In this document: positions 45,083 to 54,800 of the stretch, piece after piece
How positions within the stretch are numbered: position 1 is the stretch's first letter
Layout of the letters: every line of letters starts with the position of its first letter
Assembly: GCA_903918315.1 (NCBI GenBank)
Contig: CAIXEA010000152.1
Coordinates: 1 to 64,000, forward strand
From: an uncultured Acetobacteraceae bacterium
Lineage (GTDB): Bacteria; Pseudomonadota; Alphaproteobacteria; Acetobacterales; Acetobacteraceae
DNA length: 64,000 bases
Reading direction: 5' to 3'
Made by a program: the position numbers and the translations under genes
The notes under the pieces: model-generated
Databases searched by the model: none
What the model was told of the DNA's origin: nothing
The model's input: only the letters and a program-made list of their open reading frames with translations

Positions 45083-46134
45083 CCTTCATTCCGAAGCCCA
45101 AACTCCATCATCCCGACCTGCAGAAGAACGCGCTGGGCTATACCCGCCGCGACTACGAAGGTCCGGTGTCCACGCTCTGCGCCGGCTGCGGCCATGACAG
45201 CATCAGCGCCGCCATCGTGAAGGCGTGCTTTGAGCTGGATATCGAGCCGCATCGCGTCGCCAAGATGTCGGGTATCGGCTGCTCGTCGAAAACGCCGACA
45301 TACTTCCTGGGCGCCTCGCACGGGTTCAACTCGGTGCATGGGCGTATGCCCTCGGTCGCGACGGGTGCGAACCTGGCGAATAAGGACCTGATCTATCTCG
45401 GCGTGTCCGGTGACGGCGACAGCGCCTCCATCGGTCTCGGCCAGTTCGCCCATGCCATGCGGCGCGGCGTGAACATGGTCTATATCGTCGAAAACAACGG
45501 CGTGTACGGCCTGACCAAGGGCCAGTTCTCGGCCACCTCCGACAAGGGCGCCAAGTCCAAGCGCGGCGTGATCAACAGCGATGAGGCGATCGACCTCGTT
45601 GGTCTGGCCCTGCAGCTGGGTGCGACCTTCGTGGCGCGCAGCTTCTCCGGCGACAAGGCCCAGCTGGTGCCGTTGATCGAGGCGGCTTTGCAGCACAAGG
45701 GCATCGCATTCATCGACTGCATCTCCCCCTGCGTGGCGTTCAACAACCACGAAGGCTCGACCAAGAGCTTCGACTATGTCCGCGAACACAATGAGGCGCT
45801 GAACAGCCTCGATGTGATCTCGGGCCGTGACGAGATCACCGTCGATTACGAGCCGGGCACCATGGAAATGGTCACCCAGCACGATGGCTCGGTGCTGGCG
45901 CTGCGCAAGCTGCACACCAGCTACGACGTCAACGACCGCGTTGCCGCCCTGAGCTATATGCAGGAACGCGCCGCGGCGGGTGAGATCGTGACGGGACTGC
46001 TCTATGTCGATCCGAACCCGCGCGATCTGCATGCGCATATGGATACGGTGGAAACGCCCCTGAACGCGTTGGGCGACGACGTTCTGGTTCCGGGCGCCCG
46101 CGCGCTGGAACGGATCAACGCCGGGCTGCGGTAA
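45079..46134 (+). CDS. korB: 2-oxoacid:acceptor oxidoreductase, TPP-binding beta subunit (KorB)
   Basis: A 351-residue thiamine-diphosphate subunit. The Fe-S cysteines begin at TLCAGCGHDSISAAI and KMSGIGCSSKTP; the TPP/Mg motif is SGDGDSASIGLGQFAHAMRR...NMVYIVENNGVYGLTKGQ. It overlaps korA by ATGA. The KorAB core plus the NADP-linked KorC would bypass the 2-oxoglutarate dehydrogenase complex or work in low oxygen. Pyruvate or another 2-oxoacid remains possible. Confidence 0.92.
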   Translation: MTFIPKPKLHHPDLQKNALGYTRRDYEGPVSTLCAGCGHDSISAAIVKACFELDIEPHRVAKMSGIGCSSKTPTYFLGASHGFNSVHGRMPSVATGANLANKDLIYLGVSGDGDSASIGLGQFAHAMRRGVNMVYIVENNGVYGLTKGQFSATSDKGAKSKRGVINSDEAIDLVGLALQLGATFVARSFSGDKAQLVPLIEAALQHKGIAFIDCISPCVAFNNHEGSTKSFDYVREHNEALNSLDVISGRDEITVDYEPGTMEMVTQHDGSVLALRKLHTSYDVNDRVAALSYMQERAAAGEIVTGLLYVDPNPRDLHAHMDTVETPLNALGDDVLVPGARALERINAGLR

Positions 46135-46140
46135 CCCCCG

Positions 46141-46830
46141 ATGGAGGGGATCAAGGTCTGCATGTTCGACCAGTACGGTACGCTGGTCGACATGCAGGGC
46201 GGCCTGATCGAGGTTGCCCGCCCGTACCTGGCCTCCAAAGGCTGGGCGGGCAGCGCCAATTCCTTCGTCACCTGGTGGCGGCGGACGCATTACGAAAACT
46301 CGATGATCGACGCGCTGCTGGGCAAGCAGCACATCCCGTATCGCTCGATCGGGCATTTGTCGGTGACCCAGGTGCTGCGCCGCGCCGGGATCGAGCATAC
46401 GCGGGCGGAAGTGGAAGCGCTGGTCGAAAGCATCGTCCGCCTGAAGCCCTTCCCGGAAATCCCGGCGGCGCTGGACAAGCTGCGGTCGAAATACCAGATC
46501 GCGGTGCTGTCGAACGGCGATCCGGACATGCTGGAAGATGCCAAGGCCTATCACGGCCTAGCGTATGACTTCACGATCTCGGTCGCGGAGGCAAATGCCT
46601 TCAAGCCGCATGTCGCGACCTATACCAAAGCGGCCGAAATCCTGGGGCTGCGGATGGACGAGATCCTGTTCGTGGCCAACCACGAATTCGACTGTGTTGG
46701 CGCCAAGGCCGCCGGCATGCGCGCCGCCTTCATCGATCGCCGGCAGCGCCCCTTCGCGGAATGGCCCTATCAGCCGGATGTCATCGTGCCCAATATGACG
46801 GCGCTGGCGGATATGCTAATCGGCGGTTAA
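46141..46830 (+). CDS. HAD-superfamily hydrolase, haloacid dehalogenase type II-like
   Basis: A 229-residue HAD protein. The nucleophile is D10 in MFDQYGTLVD, motif II serine/asparagine in VLSNGDPD, lysine in NAFKPHVATY, and the acidic motif in FVANHEFDCVGAKAAG. Type II haloacid dehalogenases turn 2-haloacids into 2-hydroxyacids of inverted configuration. It starts six bases after korB and is followed by a 2-hydroxyacid dehydrogenase-like gene, so a halo- or hydroxy-acid route feeding the oxidoreductase is plausible. A phosphatase activity cannot be excluded. Confidence 0.85.
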   Translation: MEGIKVCMFDQYGTLVDMQGGLIEVARPYLASKGWAGSANSFVTWWRRTHYENSMIDALLGKQHIPYRSIGHLSVTQVLRRAGIEHTRAEVEALVESIVRLKPFPEIPAALDKLRSKYQIAVLSNGDPDMLEDAKAYHGLAYDFTISVAEANAFKPHVATYTKAAEILGLRMDEILFVANHEFDCVGAKAAGMRAAFIDRRQRPFAEWPYQPDVIVPNMTALADMLIGG

Positions 46831-46854
46831 CCCCAGTTCAGGGAAGCCACGCCC

Positions 46855-47868
46855 ATGACCGTCACCGTCCTGTATTCTGAAAAAATGTATGCCGACGATA
46901 GCGTGGAAACCCGCATCTTCGGTCCGCTCGTCCGCGTGATCTTCCCTGCCGAACCGACCACCAGCCTCGCTGATATCCCCGATGAGATCTGCGCGGAAGC
47001 GCAGGGGCTGATGATCCTGCGGTTCAAGGTGACGGCCAAGGATCTGGAGCGGTTTCCGCGCCTGCAGGCCATCTGCCGGATGGGCGTGGGCTATGACGCG
47101 CTCGACCGCGTGGCGGCCGCCGAACGCCAGATCAAGATCCTGAACGTGCCGGATTACGGGACGACCGAGGTCGCGGACCATGCCATCGCTTTGGCCCTCT
47201 CGCTCCGCCGCGGGCTGCTGCTGCATCACGATCGCCAGCGCGAGACCCCACCGGCGGCCTGGCGCTATATCGATGATCCACTGGTGCGCCGCGCCAATGT
47301 GCAGACCTTTGGAATCATCGGTGTCGGCCGTATCGGCTCCGCGGTCGCGACCCGGGCCAAGGCGTTCGGCTTCAAGGTCGTGTTCTTCGACCCCAACGTG
47401 CCGGCGGGTTATGAGCAGACGTTGGGGGTCGAGCGGGTTGGATCGCTCGAAGACCTGCTGAAGCAATCCGACGTGCTGTCGGTGCATTGCCCGCTGACCC
47501 GGGACACCCGCAACATGCTGAGCACCGCGCAACTGTCACTGCTGCCCAAAGGCGCCATCCTGGTCAACGACGCGCGCGGCCCGATCGTCGATATCGACGC
47601 CGCGGGCGCGCTGCTCAAAAGCGGGCACCTGGCCGGCGTCGGCCTGGACGTCGTGCCGGTGGAACCCCCGGTCGAGCCGGTGCCGGAGCTGATCCGCGCC
47701 TACCGCGCCAAAGAGGACTGGACCATCGGCCGCCTGATCATCACCCCGCACGCGGCGTTCTACAGCCCGCAGGCCTGGGAGGATATTCGCACCAAGTCGG
47801 CCGAGACGATGAACGCCGCGCTTCTGGGCCCGGTCGCGCAGAATGTGATCTCACCGGACATGTACTGA
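46855..47868 (+). CDS. CtBP-like D-isomer-specific 2-hydroxyacid dehydrogenase
   Basis: A 337-residue NAD-dependent dehydrogenase. The Rossmann motif is FGIIGVGRIGSAVATRAKAFG; the catalytic arginine is in NDARGPIVDIDAAG, the acid in VVPVEPPVEP, and the histidine in LIITPHAAFYSPQAW. The arrangement resembles the C-terminal-binding-protein branch of the family. It is last in the operon korC-korA-korB-HAD, starting 24 bases after the HAD gene. It probably oxidises or reduces a 2-hydroxy/2-oxo acid handled by these enzymes. Confidence 0.88.
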   Translation: MTVTVLYSEKMYADDSVETRIFGPLVRVIFPAEPTTSLADIPDEICAEAQGLMILRFKVTAKDLERFPRLQAICRMGVGYDALDRVAAAERQIKILNVPDYGTTEVADHAIALALSLRRGLLLHHDRQRETPPAAWRYIDDPLVRRANVQTFGIIGVGRIGSAVATRAKAFGFKVVFFDPNVPAGYEQTLGVERVGSLEDLLKQSDVLSVHCPLTRDTRNMLSTAQLSLLPKGAILVNDARGPIVDIDAAGALLKSGHLAGVGLDVVPVEPPVEPVPELIRAYRAKEDWTIGRLIITPHAAFYSPQAWEDIRTKSAETMNAALLGPVAQNVISPDMY

Positions 47869-47876
47869 AGACGAGG

Positions 47877-47896
47877 GGGGAGGAGACCGCCTCCCC
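47877..47896. terminator. hairpin between convergent genes
   Basis: GGGGAGG (47877-47883) and CCTCCCC (47890-47896) form a 7-bp stem with a 6-base loop in the 28-bp gap between the dehydrogenase and the convergent SDR gene. It probably serves both strands. Confidence 0.55.
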
Positions 47897-48694
47897 TCAG
47901 CCATTCCATTTCACCGGGCCGCGGAAGGGCCGCATGTCCGGATAGCCGCTGACCGCCCAGGCGCCATCGACCAAAAGGCTGGCGCCGGAGATATAGCTCG
48001 CGTCATCGCTCGCCAGATAAAGCGCCGGGGCGGCGATTTCCTCCGGTTGCGCCGGGCGTCCCATGGGAATTCGGGCGGTAAAGGCCGCCAAGGCGTCGGG
48101 GTTGTCGAAATGGCGGCGGGTCAGCGGGGTCTGGACCAGGCCCGGCAGAATGGCATTCACCCGGATGCCATATTCGGCGAATTCCAGCGCGCCGTTTTTG
48201 CTCAGCGCCTCAACGCCCGCCTTGGCCGACACATAGGCGGATCCGGCATGCATCGGCACATGCGCGTTCAACGACGCGATGTTGACGATGGTGCCACCGG
48301 TTTTCTGCCGCATCATCTGCCGCGCCTGATGCTTCATGCCCAGAAACACGCCTTTCAGGCAGAGGTCGACGGTGAAATCCCACTCCGCTTCGGACAGATC
48401 GACGATGTAGCCGGGGCGGGAGGCGCCGGCGACGTTGAAGGCCGTGTCGAGCGCACCGAAGCGATCGACCGCGGTGGCGATGGCGGCCTCGACATGCGCC
48501 TCCCGCGTGACATCGGCATCGACGCCGATGAAGCGCGGGCCGAGTTCGGTTTCGACGTCGCGCAGCGCGTCCTGGTTCACATCGGCCGCGATCACGGTCG
48601 CGCCCTCGGCATGCAGGCGGCGGGCGATGGCCAGGCCGATGCCCGATGCCCCGCCCATCACCACCGCGATCTTCTGTTTGAATCGCCCTGGCAT
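47897..48694 (-). CDS. short-chain dehydrogenase/reductase
   Basis: A 265-residue classical SDR from the ATG at 48694 with AGGAGG upstream. The cofactor motif is MGGASGIGLAIARRL, with D in AADVNQDALR suggesting NAD rather than NADP. The active site shows S in IVNIASLNAHV, and Y/K in SAYVSAKAGVEAL. The C-terminus SGASLLVDGAWAVSG is standard. The substrate is unknown. Its 5' end is 86 bp from the divergent SNF2 helicase gene. Confidence 0.92.
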   Translation of the reverse strand: MPGRFKQKIAVVMGGASGIGLAIARRLHAEGATVIAADVNQDALRDVETELGPRFIGVDADVTREAHVEAAIATAVDRFGALDTAFNVAGASRPGYIVDLSEAEWDFTVDLCLKGVFLGMKHQARQMMRQKTGGTIVNIASLNAHVPMHAGSAYVSAKAGVEALSKNGALEFAEYGIRVNAILPGLVQTPLTRRHFDNPDALAAFTARIPMGRPAQPEEIAAPALYLASDDASYISGASLLVDGAWAVSGYPDMRPFRGPVKWNG

Positions 48695-48780
48695 CGCGTC
48701 CTCCTGTTTTTCGGTCTGCGTTAACTGATCCTTAACCTCAGCATGATCTCCTGGCGTCACGCACGCAAAGGTAGGATCGC

Positions 48781-51700
48781 ATGCTCGTTACGACTGGCAC
48801 ACGGGTTTCTGTCCGCGGCCTGCTGTGGGATGTCGTCGAACGCCAGCCGTTGGGCGCCCAGGACCGCTTGCGGTTGCGTTGCGCCTCGGACGACCTGTCG
48901 GGGCTGGAGTGGGATTTTCTGCATCCGCGCGAAGCCGTGCAGCCGGTGCGGGCGGCCCTTGACCCGGAACAACCGGCGCCGCTGGCATCCTGGCGGCTTT
49001 TCCATGAGGCTTGCCTGCTGGAGCAGGTTCCCGGCGCGCGGGCGATCATGCTCGCCCAGCCGGGCCGTCTGACGATCGAACCCTATCAGCTCGTTCCGCT
49101 GATGCGGGCGCTGGAACTGCCCCGCCCCCGCCTGTTGCTGGCCGATGGCGTGGGGCTGGGCAAAACGATCGAGGCCGGGCTGATCGCCGCGGAATGGATC
49201 GCCCGGCGGCGCGCCCACCGCATCCTGATCGTCGCCCCGGCCGGCCCCTTGCTGCGGCAATGGGCGCAGGAGATGCGCTACCGATTCGGCCTGGATTTCA
49301 CCGTGCTGGCCGATGCGGCCGCCTTGCGCGACGAACGCCGGGCAATGGCGCTTGGCGGCAACCCGTTCGGCAACCGGGCCTTCATCCTGACCGCGATCGA
49401 CTTCGCCAAGCAAGAGACGGTGCTGGAAGAGCTGGAGCGGGTGTCGTGGGACCTCGTGATCATCGATGAGGCGCATCATTGCGTGGCCTCGACCGCGACG
49501 ACCAATCGGGAGGCCACGCTGCGGCGCCGGCTGGCCGAAGTGCTGGCGCGTCAGACGGACGGCCTGCTGCTGCTGACCGCCACGCCGCATGACGGCTACG
49601 ATCCGCATTTCGCCTCATTGATCGCCTTGCTGGACCCGGGTCTGGTCGATGGCGCCGGCGGCCTCGATGGCCTGGCCTACCGCAGGCACGTGATCAGGCG
49701 GTTGAAATCCCACATCGCCGACACCGCGACTCACCGGCCGCTGTTCCATGACCGGGTTATCATTCCTGTCCCAATCCGATCAGACGATGCCGCGGTGGGG
49801 CGCTTTCATCGGGCTCTGGCGGCGTTGGTGGAACCCCGGATCAGCAAGGGTGCGGGCACCAGGACATTCGCGGATGCGCTGGCTTTCGTGAGCCTGCTGA
49901 AGCGATCGGTCTCGACCATCGCCGCCTGCGTGCAGACCTTGCGCGTGGTCGCGGATCGCTATGCGGGGCTGGCGGACCAGGCCGAGACCGCGGCCATCCG
50001 CCGCGATCGCCAGCGGACGCTGCGGGCCTACCGGCGGCAGGCGCTGCGCTTTGGCGTGCTGGACTCCCAGGCTGAAACCGACATGGACCGATTAGAGGCG
50101 GAGGACATCGCGGCGGACCTGCACGCCACCGGCGCGGTCGTCGATACATTACGACACCTGATCGAACTCGGCGAGGCCGCCCGGTCGGCCGACCCAAAAC
50201 TGGCGGCGCTGGTGACCGAACTGCGCCTGATCCGCGCCACCGAACCGAATGCCAACGTACTGATCTACACGGAATATGCCGACAGCCAGGCCGAAGCGGT
50301 GCGGGTGCTGCGCGCCACGAGCGGGATCCATGGGGCCATTCTGACCATTGGCGGCCAGGACAGCGAGGAAGCCCGTACGCTGGCCGCGGAACGCTGCGCC
50401 ACCGAAGACGGCCTGATCCTGGTCAGCACCGACTCGCTGGCCGAAGGGCTCAATCTCCAGCAGCGCTGCCATCATCTGATCCATCTCGATCTGCCGTACA
50501 ATCCGAACCGCCTTGAACAGCGCAATGGCCGCATCGACCGCTACGGCCAGGCTTTGCCCCCGGAAATCCGCTATCTTTGCCTGGCGGGCACGTTCGAGGA
50601 GCGGCTGCTCCTGCGGTTGATCGCCAAATATGAAAAGGCCCGCGCCCATCTGACCTTCATGCCGGACACGCTGGGCCTGACGGCGCCCGAGGATCAGCTG
50701 GGCCGCGGATTGCTGATGGGGCTGGCGGAAGAGCAGATCAGCCTGTTCCCGGACAAACCCGCCCCGCTGCGCACCCTGGATCTGGCCGCCGGCGCGGATC
50801 AGACCGAGGCCTATCGCGACCTTCTGCACGAGATCGACCGCGCCTATGAGGGGTTCGACCGCCTGGCGGCCCGCCATGGCTGGTTTGCCGGGCAAGGGTT
50901 GAACGCCGGCGCCGCGCAGATGGCGATGGCGACAAAGGCCGGGCAGACCGCCGCGCGCGACGCGGCCCGCGTGGATCTGCCCGATTTCCTGTCCCGCGCG
51001 ACCAACGGGCCGCTAGAACCTGCCCGGTGCACAAAGGTGCACCGCACAGGCTCTAATCGATTGTTTAATCCCGTGATTCACGGCTCCGGTGATTCCACCT
51101 CCGCCGATCACGCTCTAACCGACGGGGCACTGGCCGGTCGCGTGCATCCGGCCGTGCGCCAGACCATCAGCATGATCCGCCGGGTCGGCGACAACCGGGT
51201 CAGTGTCACCCGGGGGGATCAACTGGCCCTGCTGCTCACCTACTCCATCGACATCAGCGGCCCCCGGCACCTGGCGTTGCGGCGGGTGATCGCGGTGCTG
51301 CTGACGGAGCATGGCGCAGCGGTCACGCTCGACACACCGGATCAGTGGCTGCCATTCGGGGACCCGGATCGGACGCTGCACCGGCCCGATGCCTGGCGCC
51401 TGTTTTCGACCTGGGCGCCGGCACGGATGCACGAGGCCGAGGCGGCCGCGGCGGCGGCGATGGGCGTCATTGATGCGGCGTTCATCGCCGAACAGCAGGC
51501 GACGCAACAGGCTGAGCGCACCCGTCTCGACGAATGGCTGGAGCGGCGAGCCGATCGGCTGTGCGGTCCGCGCCGGATCATTGTGCCCGATTTGTTTGGT
51601 GATACGCCTTCGGGCCCCGCCTGGCCCCATGCCAGCACCGCCGCCGCCCGGCTCGCGGGGTTCGCGGGCGACGCCTCGGTCACGGGGGAGGCGCGGCTGG

Positions 51701-51813
51701 AAGCAGAGGCGCTCGTGTCGCTGTATCGCCAGCGGTGCCAGGACATCGACCCGCCCTACCAGTCCAGCGTGTACCCGCTCGGGCTGCTGATGCTGGTGCC
51801 GGCATGCGCCTAG
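48781..51813 (+). CDS. SNF2-family helicase of a DISARM DrmD-like type
   Basis: A 1,010-residue ATPase. The first RecA domain has Walker A ADGVGLGKTIEAGL (K128) and D229EAH in LVIIDEAHHCV, then LLLLTATPHDGYDPH. The second has VSTDSLAEGLNLQQRCHH and the arginine-finger region LEQRNGRIDRYGQ. The order and the N-terminal GTRVSVRGLLWDVVERQ segment resemble the DISARM helicase DrmD. It overlaps the downstream adenine methyltransferase gene by ten bases. No DrmA, DrmB or DrmC is in the window, so this is a two-gene module. A palindromic element is inserted in frame near codons 745-780. Confidence 0.87.
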   Translation: MLVTTGTRVSVRGLLWDVVERQPLGAQDRLRLRCASDDLSGLEWDFLHPREAVQPVRAALDPEQPAPLASWRLFHEACLLEQVPGARAIMLAQPGRLTIEPYQLVPLMRALELPRPRLLLADGVGLGKTIEAGLIAAEWIARRRAHRILIVAPAGPLLRQWAQEMRYRFGLDFTVLADAAALRDERRAMALGGNPFGNRAFILTAIDFAKQETVLEELERVSWDLVIIDEAHHCVASTATTNREATLRRRLAEVLARQTDGLLLLTATPHDGYDPHFASLIALLDPGLVDGAGGLDGLAYRRHVIRRLKSHIADTATHRPLFHDRVIIPVPIRSDDAAVGRFHRALAALVEPRISKGAGTRTFADALAFVSLLKRSVSTIAACVQTLRVVADRYAGLADQAETAAIRRDRQRTLRAYRRQALRFGVLDSQAETDMDRLEAEDIAADLHATGAVVDTLRHLIELGEAARSADPKLAALVTELRLIRATEPNANVLIYTEYADSQAEAVRVLRATSGIHGAILTIGGQDSEEARTLAAERCATEDGLILVSTDSLAEGLNLQQRCHHLIHLDLPYNPNRLEQRNGRIDRYGQALPPEIRYLCLAGTFEERLLLRLIAKYEKARAHLTFMPDTLGLTAPEDQLGRGLLMGLAEEQISLFPDKPAPLRTLDLAAGADQTEAYRDLLHEIDRAYEGFDRLAARHGWFAGQGLNAGAAQMAMATKAGQTAARDAARVDLPDFLSRATNGPLEPARCTKVHRTGSNRLFNPVIHGSGDSTSADHALTDGALAGRVHPAVRQTISMIRRVGDNRVSVTRGDQLALLLTYSIDISGPRHLALRRVIAVLLTEHGAAVTLDTPDQWLPFGDPDRTLHRPDAWRLFSTWAPARMHEAEAAAAAAMGVIDAAFIAEQQATQQAERTRLDEWLERRADRLCGPRRIIVPDLFGDTPSGPAWPHASTAAARLAGFAGDASVTGEARLEAEALVSLYRQRCQDIDPPYQSSVYPLGLLMLVPACA
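51015..51118 (+). repeat. REP-like palindromic element inserted in frame in the helicase gene
   Basis: AGAACCTGCCCGGTGCAC (51015-51032) and GTGCACCGCACAGGCTCT (51037-51054) form an 18-bp inverted repeat with three mismatches and a 4-base loop. A second palindrome CCGTGATTCACGG follows at 51071-51083. GCTCTAA occurs at 51050-51056 and again at 51112-51118. The encoded segment (ARCTKVHRTGSNRLFNP...) breaks the composition of the surrounding protein, and the reading frame is kept. Confidence 0.75.
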
Positions 51814-54800
51814 ATACGGGTGATTGCTCGGTCGCCGGCCCCGGTCTGCCGGAGCCGTTCCTGCGCTTCGAACTGGCGCCCACGCTGACGCGGCTGGGCT
51901 TGTTGACGGAGCCCGACCCGGCGGGTTGGCTGGCCCTGCGGGCCGGCGTCCGAAGCCTCGGCCGGATCGCCGGGCCGCAACGGGTGCATCAACATGTGAT
52001 TGTCCCACTGGCCCGTCTGCTGGGATACGAACCGCCGAACCGGGGCGCGCCGGTGACGACGCGGGATGGGCCCGAGGATGGCGGATGGCTGCTGAGCGGG
52101 CCGGACAGTACCAGCCTGCGGGTCTGGCCGGTGGGGTCTGACACCGTGCTGGATGCGCCCCGGCGCAGTGGCCGCGCCTACCGGTTCAGCCCGTCCCGGT
52201 CCGCATCCCGGGTTCTGCGGGCCCGGGGCGAATGGGCCGGCGTGATGACCGATGGCCAAACGCTGCGCCTGCTGCTGTGTGAACCTGGGGAGCCCGACAC
52301 CCATCTGAGCATTCCCCTCAGTTGCTTTGCCGATGCCCGGCCACCGGATGCGGCCCGACTGTTCACCGCCCTCTCCGCGCCGCCGGGCGTCGCGGCCTTG
52401 CCGGCGGTGCTGGCGGCGGCGCGACTGCACCAGACCCGGGTCACGAACGAACTGCGCCGCCAGGCGCGCGGGGCGATCGAGGGCTTTCTGCAAGCCGTGC
52501 TGGACCGCAATCCGGCGCACGGCGCGACGGCCGCCGCCATCTGGGCAGAAGGGCTGGTGCTGGTCTACCGCCTGCTGTTCATTCTGAAGTTGGAGAGCGC
52601 GCCCGCGGATGGCGGCGCCTTCAGCTTTGCCGCGACACAACTCTGGCGGGGGGCCTTGTCCCCCAATCAGGCGCTGGGGCCGCTGGTGCGCCGGCATTTG
52701 GACCTGGGGCATGACACCGGCCGCATGCTGGAGGACGGGCTGCGCACCCTGTTCCAGGTGTTCCGCGACGGCCTGTCCTGCGGCGGTCTGTCGATTGCTC
52801 CCCTGGCCGGCTCCCTGTTTGGCCCGGATGCCGCCCCGACCCTGGATGCGATGCCCTGGGGTGAGCGGGCCGTGGCGCTGCTGTTGGATCAGCTCCTCTG
52901 GACGACGCCCAAGGGCCGCCCACGGGAACGCGTGCATTATGGTGCGCTGGATGTGGAAGATCTGGGCCATGTCTATGAGGCGCTGCTGGAGCTGGAGCCA
53001 GGCATCGCCATCGGACCCATGGTCCGGATCCGGCGGGCGAAATTGGAAATCACCGTGCCCGGGACCATCGGGGAGGAGCCGATCCCCGCCGGCCGGTTCT
53101 TTCTGCGCAGCGGCGATGGCCGCAAAACAACGGGGTCCTATTACACGCCGCGGGCCTTCGTCCGCTTCCTGGTGCACGAAACCCTGGCACCGAAGCTCGC
53201 CGCGGTCAGCCCCGACGACGACCCCGACCCCTGCGCGATCCTGGCGCTGAGCGTGGTCGATCCGGCGATGGGCAGCGGTCATTTCCTGATCGAGGCCTGC
53301 CGCGTGCTGGGCGAAGCCCTGTACGCCAGTTGCCGCCTATGCGACGAAGCGGCCCGAGCGACGCCATCGGAAAGCCGATCGGCTTTGCTCCAGGAGCGTT
53401 TGCGGGCCCTGCACCGGCTTGACCCGGCTTTGCCCGGTTTTCTCCCCAGCCACGCCGCGGAGGGGGTCGCGCGGTCACGAGCCTTGGCGATCTGCCGGCG
53501 GCTGGTCGCGGTCCATTGCCTCTATGGCGTGGATCGCAACCCCTTGGCGGTCGAACTGGCGAAGCTCGCGCTTTGGCTGGAGTGTCACGCCGAGGGGCTG
53601 CCGCTCACCTTCCTCGATCACCGGCTGGTCGCGGGGGATGCCATCACCGGTCCCTTCCTGGCGGATATGACCCGCCTTCCCGTCGGTGGCCACATCCTCG
53701 ACCCCCTGCTCGCGCGCGGCGTCGCCGATCGGCTGAGCGCTTCGGTGGATGAGGCGCTGGAGGCGGTGCGGGTGCTGAACGCCGGCATCGGCCGTGACCT
53801 TGCGGCGCTCGACGCGAAAAGCGCGGCGAAGGCGCGATTGGACGCGGCGCTGGCGGGGATGCGGCGGCTGGCCATCGCGTGGTCGGGCGCGGTGGCCCTG
53901 GGAAGCCGGGATGGTGACGACGAATGGCAGGCGCTGGCCCGAACCGTCGCTGACACCGGTGCCTGGCCCGCCCGCCTTTCCACCCGGCAAAGCCAGATGC
54001 TGGAGGCCGGGCAATCCGCCCTGCCCTGGGACCTGACGTTTCCCGAGGTCTTTCAACGCGGCGGGTTCAGCGCGGTGCTGAGCAACCCACCCTGGGATGT
54101 CATTCAGTACCGCACGGAAGACTTCGTGGCCCGCTATGACCTGTCCGTGCTCGACGCCCCCACGAAGCGGGAACGGCGATCGACTGAAGTGCGGGTTCTG
54201 TCCGATCCGGCGGTTCAGGCGGCGTTCGACGCCTATAAGGCGGGCTACGATCGTCAGAAGCGCCTCGCCAACCGCTTGTTCCGCCATCAGTCGGCGCAGG
54301 CCGGGGGCGCCCGAACCGCCAGCAATCCCGACGCGTTTCGCCTGTTCGCTGAACGCAATATCCGCCTGGCCGGTCCGGATGGCGGGCTGGGCGTGCTCTA
54401 TCCGTCCGCGTTTCATGGCAACGAGGGCACGACCGGCCTGCGGCGCCTGTATTTCGCGCAGACACGGATCGATGCCTGCCTGTCGTTCGAGAACCGCCGG
54501 AAGTTCTTCGATATCGACAGCCGGTTCAAATTCGCCCTGGTGGTCGCCCACAAGCCCGGCCCGACCCAGTCACTGCGCTGCGGCTTTTATCTGGAATCCA
54601 TGACGGATCTGGAGCATCCGGGCCGGGTGATGGACTACGATGCCGATTTTCTGGCGGCCTCCGGCGGGCCCAATGGTACGCCGCTGGAATTGCGGGGTTC
54701 GGCCGAATTGAGCATCGCCCGGCGGCTGTTCGACGGCCATCCCACGCTATCGGCGTGGTGCGCCCGGCACGGGATCCAACTCGGCCGCGACCTGCATATG

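Noticed and set aside
41286..46554. Three leftward frames of 523-627 codons antisense to korC, korA and korB
   Set aside because: All are shadows of well-conserved Fe-S and TPP-binding genes; none has its own ribosome site or motifs.
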